Part shown: positions 59,701-64,000 of the stretch, piece by piece
Numbering within the stretch: the first letter of the stretch is position 1
Layout of the letters: each line of letters begins with the position of its first letter
Source: Phaenicophaeus curvirostris
Taxonomy: Eukaryota; Chordata; Aves; Cuculiformes; Cuculidae
Direction of reading: 5' to 3'
NCBI RefSeq assembly: GCF_032191515.1
Contig: NC_091396.1
Coordinates: forward strand, 66,367,885-66,431,884
DNA: 64,000 bases
The notes under the pieces: model-generated
Told to the model about the DNA's origin: nothing
Seen by the model: only the letters and a program-made list of their open reading frames with translations
The model's database searches: none
Program-made: the position numbers and the translations under genes

Positions 59701-62037
59701 CTGATGTTCTTATTAAAATTAGCTTCTTTATTGCTTCTGTGAAAAACTGAACTTGCTTTTTAACTAAAGGCCTGGTCGGCACTTGACTTTTGTATTAAGG
59801 ATCAGCAGACTTGAGAGTTCAGTGCATGCTGAGTCTGGTACAGATTTTCCTTGTATTTGTTCTGGGATCTTCTGAGCAAGGAGCAGTTTTTCTTGATCAT
59901 TTTTTTCTGACTGTAACTACAGATTTTAAACTGTCCAGTGGGTTTCTTTTTTGAAGTCCAAATACATCTTCTCTTGCTGCAGGACAAAGTAGTGACAGCG
60001 AAGACCTTCCTGTCCTGGACAGTTCAAGTAAATGTACTCCTGTAAAACACATAAATGCATCCAAACCACAGAAGCTTTCTCGATCGCCTGCAAGAGTGAT
60101 TTCGCCTCACATCAAAGATGGAGAGAAGGACAAACACAGAGAGAAACACCACCACCAGAATGCTTCGCCTAGAGTATACAAATGGAGTTTTCAGCTCAGT
60201 AAGAATCCTTTTAAATGTCTTGATTAGAGCAAATTTGGGAGAAACTTTGTTCTGGAAGAAAAATGTGCAGATTTTTGGGATTCTAAATTAGTTTTAGGCC
60301 TTTTATAGTGTCATTATGGAAGTGTGCCATCTTTCATGCTGCATCTTGTTTACTCTGAAGCGTTGCGTTCGCTTGTTTAAAATTACCTTGATGCTATTTT
60401 TTCTTCTTGCCTTTAAGATGAACTAGACAATATGAGCAGCACTGAGAGGATCTCCTTCTTGCAAGAAAAGCTACAGGAAATCCGAAAATACTACATGTCC
60501 TTGAAGTCCGAAGTAGCAACCATAGACAGGAGAAGAAAAAGGTTAAAAAAGAAAGACAGAGAAGGTAAGGTGCAGATTTGCTTTATGCTTCCCATGAGAA
60601 GTTAATACAGAACTCGTAAAGCAGCTTTGAATTTAAATGATGGTGCTTTTGAAAGGGAAGTGTTATCATCTGTTAATCCTATTCATATGTACATATATTT
60701 TTAAAGGATATTTGTGGCTTTTCAGAACTTGAAGCTAAAAAGCATTCACTATTTTATAACTCTGTTGAACTCCCTAGTGTGAGCTCAGTCTAAGTTTTCA
60801 GTCAGTGTAATGACCTATCTGATTTATCTTTTCAATCAGTCTGTGATGCTGAAGGGACAAGGTTCCTCGTACAGTTAATGTGATTGTGGCAGTGAAAGCA
60901 ATTGACAAAAAATCAGTATCTGTTTTCTGTGACTATGCTGCTTATGGAATCAGGGAATGCTTTGGGTTGATAGGGACCTTTCCAGGTCATCCAGTCCATC
61001 CCCTCTGCAGCAGCATGGACATCTTTAACTTGATCAGGTTGCTCAGAGCCCCATCCAACTTGACCTTGACAAGGGATGGGGCATCTACTGCCTCCCTGGT
61101 CAACTTATGCGAGTGTTTTGTCACGCTCAGTGTGAAAAAACTTCTTCTGTATAATCAATCTAAATTTCCCGTCCCTTAGTTGAAAACTGCCACTCCTTGT
61201 CCTGTCATAACAGGCCTTGCTAAAAAGTCTGTCCCCTTCTTTTGCAGAGGTTCCCTTTAAGTACTAGAAAGACTAAGGTCTCCCCGCAGCCTTCTCTTCT
61301 CTGGGCTGAACAACCCTAACTCTCTCAGCCTGTCTCAGCTTCTTTGAGGTCCTTAATAAATAACCTCATAGAATCATTTGGTTGAAAAAGGCTTTTGAGA
61401 TTGAGTCCAAACAAACCTGTCCACAACTAAAACAAATCCCTGAGCACCTCATCTACCCATCTTCTAAATACCTCCAGTGACAGTGAGTCAACCACTGCCC
61501 TAGGCAGCCCGTTCTGGTGCCTGAGTACCCTTTCCTCTCATCTTATCACTTATTATTTAGAGGAGACTGACATCCACCTTGCTACAGCCTCCTTTCAGGC
61601 AGTTGTAGATAGCAATAAGGTTTCCCCACAGCCTCCTTTTCTCCAGGCTAAACAACCTCTGGACCCTCTGACGCCTCTTGTAACCCTTGTTCTCCTGCCC
61701 CTTCACCATCTTCGTTGCTCTTCTCTGAACGTGCTCCAGCCCCTCAATATCCTTCTTGTAGCAAAGGGCCCAAAACTAAACCCAGGATTTGAGGTGGGGC
61801 CTCACCAGTGCCGAGTACAGGGGCAGAATTGTTTTCCCGGTCCTGCTGGCCACTTGGTCCTCGTAACCCAGGACACCTTCATTCCAACAGGTACTCGATA
61901 AGCTGATGCTGATCCCTTGTTCTTTATATTCAGTGTCTCATACAGGAGCATCCATGTCATCTGCTTCATCCGACACTGGAATGAGTCCTTCATCGTCTTC
62001 TCCTCCACAAAACGTACTCGCTGTAGAATGCAGGTGA
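11710..62037 (+). CDS. ARID4A: ARID4A (RBBP1), complete spliced coding region, 23 coding exons
   Basis: Joined exons: 11710-11715, 12876-12986, 15421-15486, 16403-16493, 28228-28307, 28437-28531, 29028-29160, 31221-31300, 32948-33024, 34727-34893, 43741-43813, 46941-47035, 47173-47270, 48714-48942, 50422-50672, 52640-52837, 54475-54559, 55308-55509, 57001-58131, 58340-58444, 59983-60198, 60418-60564, 61934-62037. All introns are GT-AG and all phases agree, giving 1,279 residues, close to the mammalian length of about 1,257. Order: Tudor (about 1-120), RBB1NT (about 171-265), ARID (about 310-402), chromobarrel (about 573-630), AT-hook-like motif (664-669), LXCXE (976-980), basic C-terminal segment (about 1190-1246). 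Known for the family: a nuclear co-repressor that binds pRB-type pocket proteins and recruits Sin3-HDAC; the chromobarrel reads methylated histone H4. The start is supported by an in-frame TAA at 11698-11700. I recognise the protein from family knowledge; no alignment was run. Confidence 0.97.
12876..12986 (+). CDS. ARID4A: ARID4A exon 3: residues 3-39, Tudor region
   Basis: Acceptor TTTTTCACTAG before 12876; donor AAG|GTAGCG after 12986. Encodes [20 protein letters not shown] onward, the start of the N-terminal Tudor region. Length 111, phase 0 at both ends. Intron 3 (12987-15420) has no recognisable repeat or gene. Confidence 0.96.
15421..15486 (+). CDS. ARID4A: ARID4A exon 4: residues 40-61, Tudor region
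   Basis: Acceptor ATCTTTCAG, donor AGA|GTATGT. Encodes [20 protein letters not shown] plus LR. Phase 0 at both ends (66 bases), so skipping it would keep the frame. An AT-rich run precedes the acceptor. Intron 4 (15487-16402) holds nothing recognised. Confidence 0.96.
16403..16493 (+). CDS. ARID4A: ARID4A exon 5: residues 62-91, Tudor region
   Basis: Acceptor TTTTTTGCAG, donor GTAG|GTGAGC. Encodes [20 protein letters not shown] and the strand that follows, ending in WYTV. It leaves one base of a Val codon (phase 1). The following intron 5 is the largest (16494-28227, 11.7 kb). It carries one CR1 copy and no other recognisable gene. Confidence 0.96.
19259..19838 (+). mobile_element. CR1 copy with intact ORF2 C-terminus
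   Basis: Plus-strand CR1 in intron 5, 5'-truncated. It has an open frame (19220-19759, left end in flank) reading [20 protein letters not shown] to [20 protein letters not shown] and its natural stop, followed by the 3' UTR and TTCTATGATTCTATGATTCT. The open frame and good 3' repeat suggest a fairly young insertion. It lacks the promoter, ORF1 and most of the reverse transcriptase, so it cannot move on its own. Confidence 0.93.
28228..28307 (+). CDS. ARID4A: ARID4A exon 6: residues 92-118, end of Tudor region
   Basis: Acceptor CCTTCTAG, donor GAG|GTGAGA. Encodes [20 protein letters not shown] and HFAESE, a typical Tudor closing motif (DDGDE). Intron 6 is only 129 bases and contains an AT-rich inverted-repeat run (about 28340-28392). 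Confidence 0.96.
28338..28400. repeat. AT-rich inverted-repeat run in intron 6
   Basis: TTAATTTATAAATTAATATA followed by more TTAATATAATTAATATTATA: overlapping AT palindromes inside a 129-base intron, ending about 40 bases before exon 7. Confidence 0.8.
28437..28531 (+). CDS. ARID4A: ARID4A exon 7: residues 119-149
   Basis: Acceptor TCTGTGTAG, donor CCTGT|GTGAGT. Encodes [20 protein letters not shown] and then a basic RGRRSSLP stretch with possible phosphorylation serines. Ends two bases into a Val codon. Intron 7 (496 bases) holds nothing recognised. Confidence 0.96.
29028..29160 (+). CDS. ARID4A: ARID4A exon 8: residues 150-194, acidic linker and start of RBB1NT
   Basis: Acceptor ATAATTTAG, donor TTG|GTAAGT. 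A glutamate/aspartate-rich run ([17 protein letters not shown]) leads into [11 protein letters not shown], the start of the RBB1NT domain found only in ARID4 proteins. Intron 8 (29161-31220) holds one CR1 remnant. Confidence 0.96.
29831..29982 (-). repeat. CR1 3'-end fragment
   Basis: AATCATAGAATAGTTTGGGT then CCAACCCCCTGCTGTGGGCA and CACCTGCAGGGATGGGGCAG: the reverse-complement CR1 3' end, in intron 8. Confidence 0.9.
31221..31300 (+). CDS. ARID4A: ARID4A exon 9: residues 195-220, RBB1NT
   Basis: Acceptor AACCTCCAG, donor AAATT|GTAAGT. Encodes [20 protein letters not shown] followed by SFSDSK. Ends two bases into a Phe codon. Intron 9 (31301-32947) holds no recognised repeat or gene. Confidence 0.96.
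32948..33024 (+). CDS. ARID4A: ARID4A exon 10: residues 221-246, RBB1NT end
   Basis: Acceptor TTTTTCAG, donor AAAG|GTAAAT. Encodes [20 protein letters not shown] and then a diverged EASPTK. It shares one base with the next Gly codon. Intron 10 (33025-34726) holds nothing recognised. Confidence 0.96.
34727..34893 (+). CDS. ARID4A: ARID4A exon 11: residues 247-302, acidic linker
   Basis: Acceptor TTCTTCTGCAG, donor GTG|GTAAGT. Encodes [20 protein letters not shown], then [15 protein letters not shown] and a Glu/Lys run. Serines followed by acidic residues resemble CK2 sites. The next intron (34894-43740, 8.8 kb) carries several CR1 pieces and a GC-rich island. Confidence 0.96.
35040..35243 (+). 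repeat. CR1 3'-end fragment
   Basis: Plus-strand CR1 tail: GATATAAGGAGAAATTGTTT, GGAGGTGGATGCCCCATCCA, GGTTGGACTGGATGGGCTTT, ending TTCTATGATTCTATG. In intron 11, 147 bases after exon 11. Confidence 0.9.
35600..35820 (-). repeat. CR1 3'-end fragment
   Basis: GAATCATAGAATGGTTTCAG then CAACCCCCCTGCAGTGAGCG and CACCACCTCTCTGGGCAACC. It lies about 360 bases from an opposite-strand CR1 (35040-35243), so the pair could fold as an inverted repeat. Confidence 0.9.
36020..36415. other. GC-rich island in intron 11
   Basis: About 400 bases clearly richer in G and C than the flanks. It begins with a near-duplicate CCCTGCGTTTGCAGG / CCCTGCGTTTTCAGG and ends in a T-rich run. It contains the palindrome CACGCATGCGTG (36313-36324), similar to an NRF1 site. 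Short open frames here match nothing I know. Origin unknown. Confidence 0.45.
38096..38145 (-). repeat. CR1 3'-end remnant
   Basis: GACAGAATCGTTTAGGTTGG AAAAGACC then ATCATCAAGTCCA: a very short minus-strand CR1 tail in intron 11. Confidence 0.75.
41078..41263 (-). repeat. CR1 3'-end fragment
   Basis: GCATAGAATCACTTGGTTGG, then CCAGGGATGGGGACTCCACC and TTCTGCCAGGGCCCGAGAAC. It breaks at GAAGAAATTTTT, where another CR1 tail starts. Confidence 0.9.
41264..41300 (-). repeat. Second CR1 3'-end remnant, directly abutting
   Basis: CATAGAATCATAGAATCACT TGGTTGGAAAAGACC follows the previous CR1 with no gap and stops after about 37 bases. Either a tandem insertion into the first copy or a local duplication of its tail. 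Confidence 0.8.
43741..43813 (+). CDS. ARID4A: ARID4A exon 12: residues 303-326, start of ARID
   Basis: Acceptor GTTTTCACAG, donor AGAG|GTAACA. Encodes [20 protein letters not shown] and MEDR, the first helix of the ARID (AT-rich interaction) domain. Intron 12 (43814-46940) carries two minus-strand CR1 fragments. Confidence 0.97.
45097..45310 (-). repeat. CR1 3'-end fragment
   Basis: TCATAGAATGGTTTGGGTTG then CCAGCCCCTGACATGGGCAG and GCCAGTGCCTCACCACGCTC. In intron 12. Confidence 0.9.
45895..46640 (-). mobile_element. Long CR1 fragment
   Basis: Minus-strand CR1 from TTCATAGAATCGTTCAGGTT through the ORF2 C-terminal region to about 46640. In intron 12, ending about 300 bases before exon 13. 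The open frames in it are broken. Confidence 0.9.
46941..47035 (+). CDS. ARID4A: ARID4A exon 13: residues 327-358, ARID core
   Basis: Acceptor TTTTGTTTAG, donor CAAT|GTAAGT. Encodes [20 protein letters not shown] and [11 protein letters not shown], the ARID segment with the conserved [11 protein letters not shown] and LVYxxGG motifs. Intron 13 is only 137 bases. Confidence 0.97.
47173..47270 (+). CDS. ARID4A: ARID4A exon 14: residues 359-390, ARID
   Basis: Acceptor TTTCCGAAAG, a weak one with purines at -3 and -4; donor GAAA|GTAAGT. Encodes [20 protein letters not shown] and [12 protein letters not shown], the DNA-contact loop and last helix of the ARID fold. Intron 14 (47271-48713) holds nothing recognised. 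Confidence 0.96.
48714..48942 (+). CDS. ARID4A: ARID4A exon 15: residues 391-467, ARID end and charged linker
   Basis: Acceptor GTATCTCTAG, donor [26 protein letters not shown] closes the ARID. A lysine/glutamate-rich disordered linker follows, with [16 protein letters not shown] at its end. Intron 15 (48943-50421) holds a short CR1 3' end. Confidence 0.96.
50062..50157 (+). repeat. CR1 3'-end fragment
   Basis: GTGTCCCTGCCCATGGCAGT, then TTTAAGGTCCCTTCCAACCA and CATTCTGTGATACTA: a plus-strand CR1 tail with a degraded end repeat. Confidence 0.85.
50422..50672 (+). CDS. ARID4A: ARID4A exon 16: residues 468-550, charged linker
   Basis: Acceptor TTTCATTCTAG, donor GAG AG|GTAAAC. Starts [20 protein letters not shown]. 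The middle is Lys/Glu/Asp-rich and disordered, with [15 protein letters not shown], a likely nuclear-localisation stretch. Intron 16 (50673-52639) holds one long CR1 fragment and one remnant. Confidence 0.96.
51122..51536 (+). mobile_element. CR1 fragment
   Basis: Plus-strand CR1: GGGCCTACAAGAAAGCTGGT, CTAAACATAAAGAGGAATTT, GGTCCCTTCCAACCCAAACC, ending ATTCCGTGATTCTATGA. In intron 16. Confidence 0.9.
52247..52292 (-). repeat. CR1 3'-end remnant
   Basis: CAGAATCACTAGGTTTGGAA AGACCAGTTAG looks like a degraded minus-strand CR1 tail. Short, so uncertain. Confidence 0.5.
52640..52837 (+). CDS. ARID4A: ARID4A exon 17: residues 551-616, most of the chromobarrel
   Basis: Acceptor TTTACTGCAG, donor GTCAG|GTGAGG. 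After an acidic run comes [20 protein letters not shown] and then [12 protein letters not shown]: the chromobarrel (Tudor-knot) domain. Aromatic residues Y591, Y607, Y611/Y612 and W614, with W621 in the next exon, are candidates for the methyl-lysine cage. Intron 17 carries two CR1 pieces. Confidence 0.97.
53095..53662 (+). mobile_element. CR1 copy
   Basis: Plus-strand CR1 from GCCTGTATCAGAAACGGCGT to TTCTATGATTCTATGG. The ORF2 C-terminal frame is present but diverged ([20 protein letters not shown]). In intron 17. Confidence 0.92.
54070..54233 (+). repeat. CR1 internal fragment
   Basis: GTACCTGAAGGGCCTACGAG, ATAAACTGGAGAGGGATGGA, GGCACTGGAACAGGTTGCCC. It lacks the 3' end repeat. In intron 17, about 240 bases before exon 18. 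Confidence 0.88.
54475..54559 (+). CDS. ARID4A: ARID4A exon 18: residues 617-645, chromobarrel end
   Basis: Acceptor ACTTTTAG, donor AAA|GTAATG, which is weak. Encodes [18 protein letters not shown] followed by a basic run [10 protein letters not shown] (probable nuclear-localisation signal). Intron 18 is 748 bases, of which about 560 are one CR1 copy. Confidence 0.96.
54679..55240 (+). mobile_element. CR1 copy next to exon 19
   Basis: Plus-strand copy closely matching the one at 19259-19838 over its whole length (GGCCAGCAGGTCCAGGGAGG to ACCTGGTGATTCTGTAACTC). Its ORF2 frame is open from 54686 but meets an early TAG at 55091-55093, where the other copy reads on. It ends about 67 bases before exon 19. 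Confidence 0.93.
55308..55509 (+). CDS. ARID4A: ARID4A exon 19: residues 646-712, AT-hook-like motif
   Basis: Acceptor TCCCCTGCAG; donor GAAG|GTACAT at 55509/55510. Encodes a charged start, then [12 protein letters not shown], an AT-hook-like RGRP core (residues 664-669), then a Ser/Asn-rich tail. A second GAAG|GTAAAT donor at 55440/55441 has the same phase; using it would drop residues 690-712 in frame. Intron 19 (55510-57000) has two CR1 remnants. Confidence 0.9.
55918..56125 (-). repeat. CR1 3'-end fragment
   Basis: ATCATAGAAGTACTAGGTTA then ACTAAACCAGATCCCTGAGG and CTTGGGCAGCCTCTGCCAGT. Preceded by a run of C at about 55877. In intron 19. Confidence 0.88.
56669..56795 (-). repeat. CR1 3'-end fragment, other subfamily
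   Basis: AGAATCATAGAATATCTGAA, GTTGAAAGAGACCCGTAATG, then CCTACATGAACTAGGTCATA. The consensus differs from the other copies, suggesting another CR1 subfamily. In intron 19, about 200 bases before exon 20. Confidence 0.8.
57001..58131 (+). CDS. ARID4A: ARID4A exon 20: residues 713-1089, with LXCXE pocket-binding motif
   Basis: Acceptor TTTTTTTGCAG, donor AAAG|GTGAGT. This is the largest exon (1,131 bases): a long acidic, disordered region. LLCHE, encoded at 57789-57803 (residues 976-980), matches the LXCXE motif by which viral and cellular proteins bind the pRB pocket, and acidic [10 protein letters not shown] follows it as is usual for good binders. Also present are basic [13 protein letters not shown] and [10 protein letters not shown] stretches. 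The run [16 protein letters not shown] near residue 1030 is strongly family-like. Confidence 0.97.
58340..58444 (+). CDS. ARID4A: ARID4A exon 21: residues 1090-1124, basic segment
   Basis: Acceptor TCTCGTTTAG, donor ACAG|GTACAT. Encodes [20 protein letters not shown] and [14 protein letters not shown], a bipartite-like nuclear-localisation signal. Length 105 with equal phases at both ends, so skipping keeps the frame. Intron 20 is 208 bases. Intron 21 (58445-59982) carries one CR1 fragment. Confidence 0.96.
59081..59455 (-). mobile_element. CR1 fragment
   Basis: TTCATAGAATCACAAGGTGA, TTTGGGTTGGAATGGGCTTT, CACGGGCAGGGACACCTCCC, to about 59455. In intron 21. Confidence 0.9.
59983..60198 (+). 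CDS. ARID4A: ARID4A exon 22: residues 1125-1196
   Basis: Acceptor TTGCTGCAG, donor CTCA|GTAAGA. Encodes [20 protein letters not shown], then [20 protein letters not shown] and a His-rich run, ending in [13 protein letters not shown] and ISPH are proline-directed phosphorylation-type sites. Length 216 with equal phases. Intron 22 is 219 bases. Confidence 0.96.
60418..60564 (+). CDS. ARID4A: ARID4A exon 23: residues 1197-1245, C-terminal helical segment
   Basis: Acceptor GCCTTTAAG, donor GAAG|GTAAGG. Encodes [20 protein letters not shown] and [20 protein letters not shown], predicted helical or coiled-coil, then RLKKKDRE. In the family the C-terminal part contributes repression through the Sin3-HDAC complex. 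Length 147 with equal phases. Confidence 0.97.
60946..61355 (-). mobile_element. CR1 fragment
   Basis: GGAATCAGGGAATGCTTTGG, TCATCCAGTCCATCCCCTCT, and on to TGGGCTGAACAACCCTAACT. In intron 23, directly before another CR1. Confidence 0.9.
61367..61885 (-). mobile_element. CR1 fragment close to exon 24
   Basis: TCATAGAATCATTTGGTTGA, CTAAACAACCTCTGGACCCT, GGGGCCTCACCAGTGCCGAG, to about 61885. Only about 48 bases of other DNA remain before exon 24. Confidence 0.9.
61934..62037 (+). CDS. ARID4A: ARID4A exon 24: residues 1246-1279 and stop
   Basis: Acceptor TATATTCAG. Encodes a Ser-rich tail, [20 protein letters not shown] to ...NVLAVECR, and the TGA at 62035-62037. The preceding intron (60565-61933) is mostly CR1, ending about 48 bases before this exon. 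Confidence 0.96.
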
Positions 62038-62578
62038 TACACATTTCTCTGCCTTGCCAGCAACTTGCTGCCATGGACATAAATCCTGAAATTCAACCGC
62101 AGAAAGCACTCAACTGGTTTGACATCGCCAAGTCTCTTCTGTACACACTTCCACTGCTGGACTGTACCTGGTCTCCCCTCTTCCCCTCCTCTTTGGTTTA
62201 ATTTACTGTTCTGAGAAATTAAGCTCATTGGTAACTGAAGGTTTGTAGGCACAACATGACATGCTCGTCATTGTGTTTGTTTCTATTTTTGTTTTTTTTT
62301 TTCTTTTTTTTTTCTTAACGCAGAGAAAGGGCACTTATCAAATTTGAAACATTTTGTTCAATGAAGCATTCAGGTGTTCTAGGGAGATCTTAGCTGAGCG
62401 AGTGCACCGAGCAGACACCAGAGCGTTATCCGAGAGAACCGAGTAACTGCTGCACTTCTGCTGAGCCGCACGTTAGCGCTTGGTGAGTCGTTCCTCTCTG
62501 TGGAAGCAGTTGCGATACAGAACTGCCAAAGTCATGTGTTCAGCGATGTGCCCGGTTTTAAAGGTGTAAATAGGACAA

Positions 62579-62584
62579 AATAAA
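62579..62584 (+). terminator. Poly(A) signal AATAAA, proximal
   Basis: A canonical hexamer 542 bases after the stop codon. A GT-containing stretch follows, but there is no strong U-rich element. A possible short 3' UTR form. Confidence 0.4.
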
Positions 62585-62950
62585 TTGTGAAAGGAAGTGT
62601 AGTTGACTGAAAACTACAGTTGTAATAAGTCTTCCACTTTTTATAGGATTTTTGAGCACACAGTTATGCAAATATTTTAATGTTTATTAATGTTTACAGT
62701 GGAATTGTGAATAGGTTTTCAGTGGACTATCTTATCCCTTGACAAAAATATTTTGTCTTTTTTCTATGTAATTTCAGAGTTTTTATTTTGTTACGAAAAG
62801 ACGAAAAAATGAAATATATAACAACAATGAATTTATTTAACAAGATTTCTAAAGCTGAAATTTTTTGTGTAAAATAAGGTATCTTGCAACTTGTTAAATA
62901 TATTTATTCAGACATTGGATGTTGTATTTTTATGTATTTTTTAAAATATT

Positions 62951-62956
62951 AATAAA
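62951..62956 (+). terminator. Poly(A) signal AATAAA, middle
   Basis: A canonical hexamer followed within 7 bases by a genomic run of about 11 A. The A run could create false ends by oligo-dT internal priming, so a real end here needs care. Confidence 0.5.
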
Positions 62957-63726
62957 ATTGGAAAAAAAAAAAGAAATTCTAGGTTAGTTCAGTCTTTGGA
63001 TAGAACATGCTCACCAGTGATCTTACGGAGGTTCCATCCAGTAGCCGTGCCCGCGCGTTGGGTCTGTCAGCGGGCAGCTGGCTTAAACTATGGCTTTATT
63101 TGGAAACTTTGGCAGTCCTAGTACTTAACCTTGTTTTGAGGAACAGAATTTATTGGGTTGCCCTTAAGATTAACTTTGCCACAAGTTCTTACGTTTGCTG
63201 TACTGCCGAATGAATTTATATCTCCCAAAGTTGAGATGCAACGATAAAGTAAAAGCAACTGTGTATGCTTTGTCCGTGGATTGTCCCACGGGCAAATACA
63301 GTTTGTAAATAACTCTTCCAAAACCATGTATTTAAAGCAGTTTGCATATACAGTATGTATAAAAGTGATTTTTTTATCGATTTTTTTATTCATGTTTGTA
63401 CATTGAGAGGGGTTCTTAACCCCTTTTTCTGTGTTTAATATGCTGTAGAGTAATAATAACATAGATGCTCTAGACTGTATATCAGGATACTCTGGTTCAC
63501 ACGGCAGAAGGTCAGAACGGAACACTAGTGATGGCGTAGCATTACTAAAATTGCTGTTTCTTGAAATTTCATTTTACAACATTTGTCAACTTGTGATTTC
63601 AATTCCTTCCATTTTCGCAGAAAATTAAAGAAAAAGTACTCTTGTAAATGCACTTTTTCTGTCTTTTCTTAAGCAAAGCAGAACTATTTCAATGTAAGAT
63701 AAATATGGAGCTCACTAGACAGCATT

Positions 63727-63732
63727 AATAAA
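63727..63732 (+). terminator. Poly(A) signal AATAAA, distal
   Basis: Canonical hexamer. A T/GT-rich stretch (TTTTATTTAAGTGATTGTTCTTG) starts about 35 bases downstream, as expected for a cleavage site near 63745-63755. The best candidate for the main gene end. Confidence 0.65.
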
Positions 63733-63856
63733 GGCCATGTTTTAAACATAGGCTTCATATTCTACTTTTATTTAAGTGATTGTTCTTGTAAATGTCTGGA
63801 CTTAACCTAAATAGGAAAATTAATGTCCATAAATTAGGGATTGAGTGTACCCTCAG

Positions 63857-64000
63857 CTGGGGAAGGGGCTGGAGCACAAGTCTTAAAAGGAGCAGCTGGG
63901 GAAGCTGGGGCTGTTTAGCCTGGAGAAAAGGAGGCTGAGGGGAAACTTTATTATTGACTACAGCTCCCTAAAAGGAGGTTGTAGTGAGGTGGGTGTCAGT
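63857..64000 (+). mobile_element. CR1 fragment cut by the window edge
   Basis: GCTGGGGAAGGGGCTGGAGC, GGCTGTTTAGCCTGGAGAAA, CTCCCTAAAAGGAGGTTGTA, running off the end. Plus strand, downstream of ARID4A. Confidence 0.92.

Larger units (their letters stand above)
62038..63750 (+). other. ARID4A: ARID4A 3' UTR
   Basis: Runs from the stop to an estimated cleavage point after the last good AATAAA. It is AT-rich with several ATTTA pentamers and two perfect TGTAAATA Pumilio-type octamers (62565-62572 and 63304-63311). There is no CR1 inside. The 3' end is inferred from signals only. Confidence 0.8.

Noticed and set aside
1..64000. Search for a novel multi-gene or defence-type system
   Set aside because: The whole window is explained by one conserved vertebrate gene, its promoter, CR1 repeats and intron satellites. 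No second gene or operon-like arrangement is visible.

Overview
The window is vertebrate nuclear DNA, almost certainly from a bird. One gene is split into 24 exons with GT-AG introns, and the interspersed repeats are nearly all CR1 non-LTR retrotransposon fragments with the typical avian 3' end (ATTCTATGATTCTATG, or its complement CATAGAATCATAGAAT). I cannot fix the species. No prokaryotic, plasmid or viral gene was seen.

Layout. Positions 1-7,330 are upstream DNA in which I recognise no gene. Positions 7,336-8,430 are two abutting minus-strand CR1 fragments. Positions about 8,440-9,180 are a CpG island with eight CCAAT boxes, most spaced 41-45 bases apart, followed by a strong splice donor at 9,152: the promoter and non-coding exon 1. 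Intron 1 (9,152-11,649) holds a 1.4-kb almost pure pyrimidine tandem repeat, then a second GC-rich minisatellite, then a GC-box cluster. Positions 11,650-62,037 carry the coding exons, and 62,038 to about 63,750 the 3' UTR with several poly(A) signals. A truncated CR1 runs off the right edge from 63,857.

The gene is ARID4A (retinoblastoma-binding protein 1, RBBP1), on the plus strand. I joined 23 coding exons (3,840 bases, 1,279 codons plus stop) with every junction in frame. In order the protein has an N-terminal Tudor region, the RBB1NT domain, the ARID DNA-binding domain, acidic/lysine-rich linkers, a chromobarrel (Tudor-knot) domain, an AT-hook-like motif, a long acidic exon carrying the LXCXE pocket-protein motif (LLCHE, residues 976-980), basic nuclear-localisation stretches and a conserved C-terminal segment. 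In this family the protein bridges pRB-type pocket proteins and the Sin3-HDAC co-repressor to chromatin.

No undescribed multi-gene system is present. The items most worth a second look are the phased CCAAT array, the intron-1 pyrimidine and hairpin minisatellites with repeated decoy splice acceptors, a possible in-frame alternative donor in exon 19, 3' UTR Pumilio-type sites, a pair of near-identical same-strand CR1 copies 35 kb apart, and CR1 insertions very close to exons 19 and 24.
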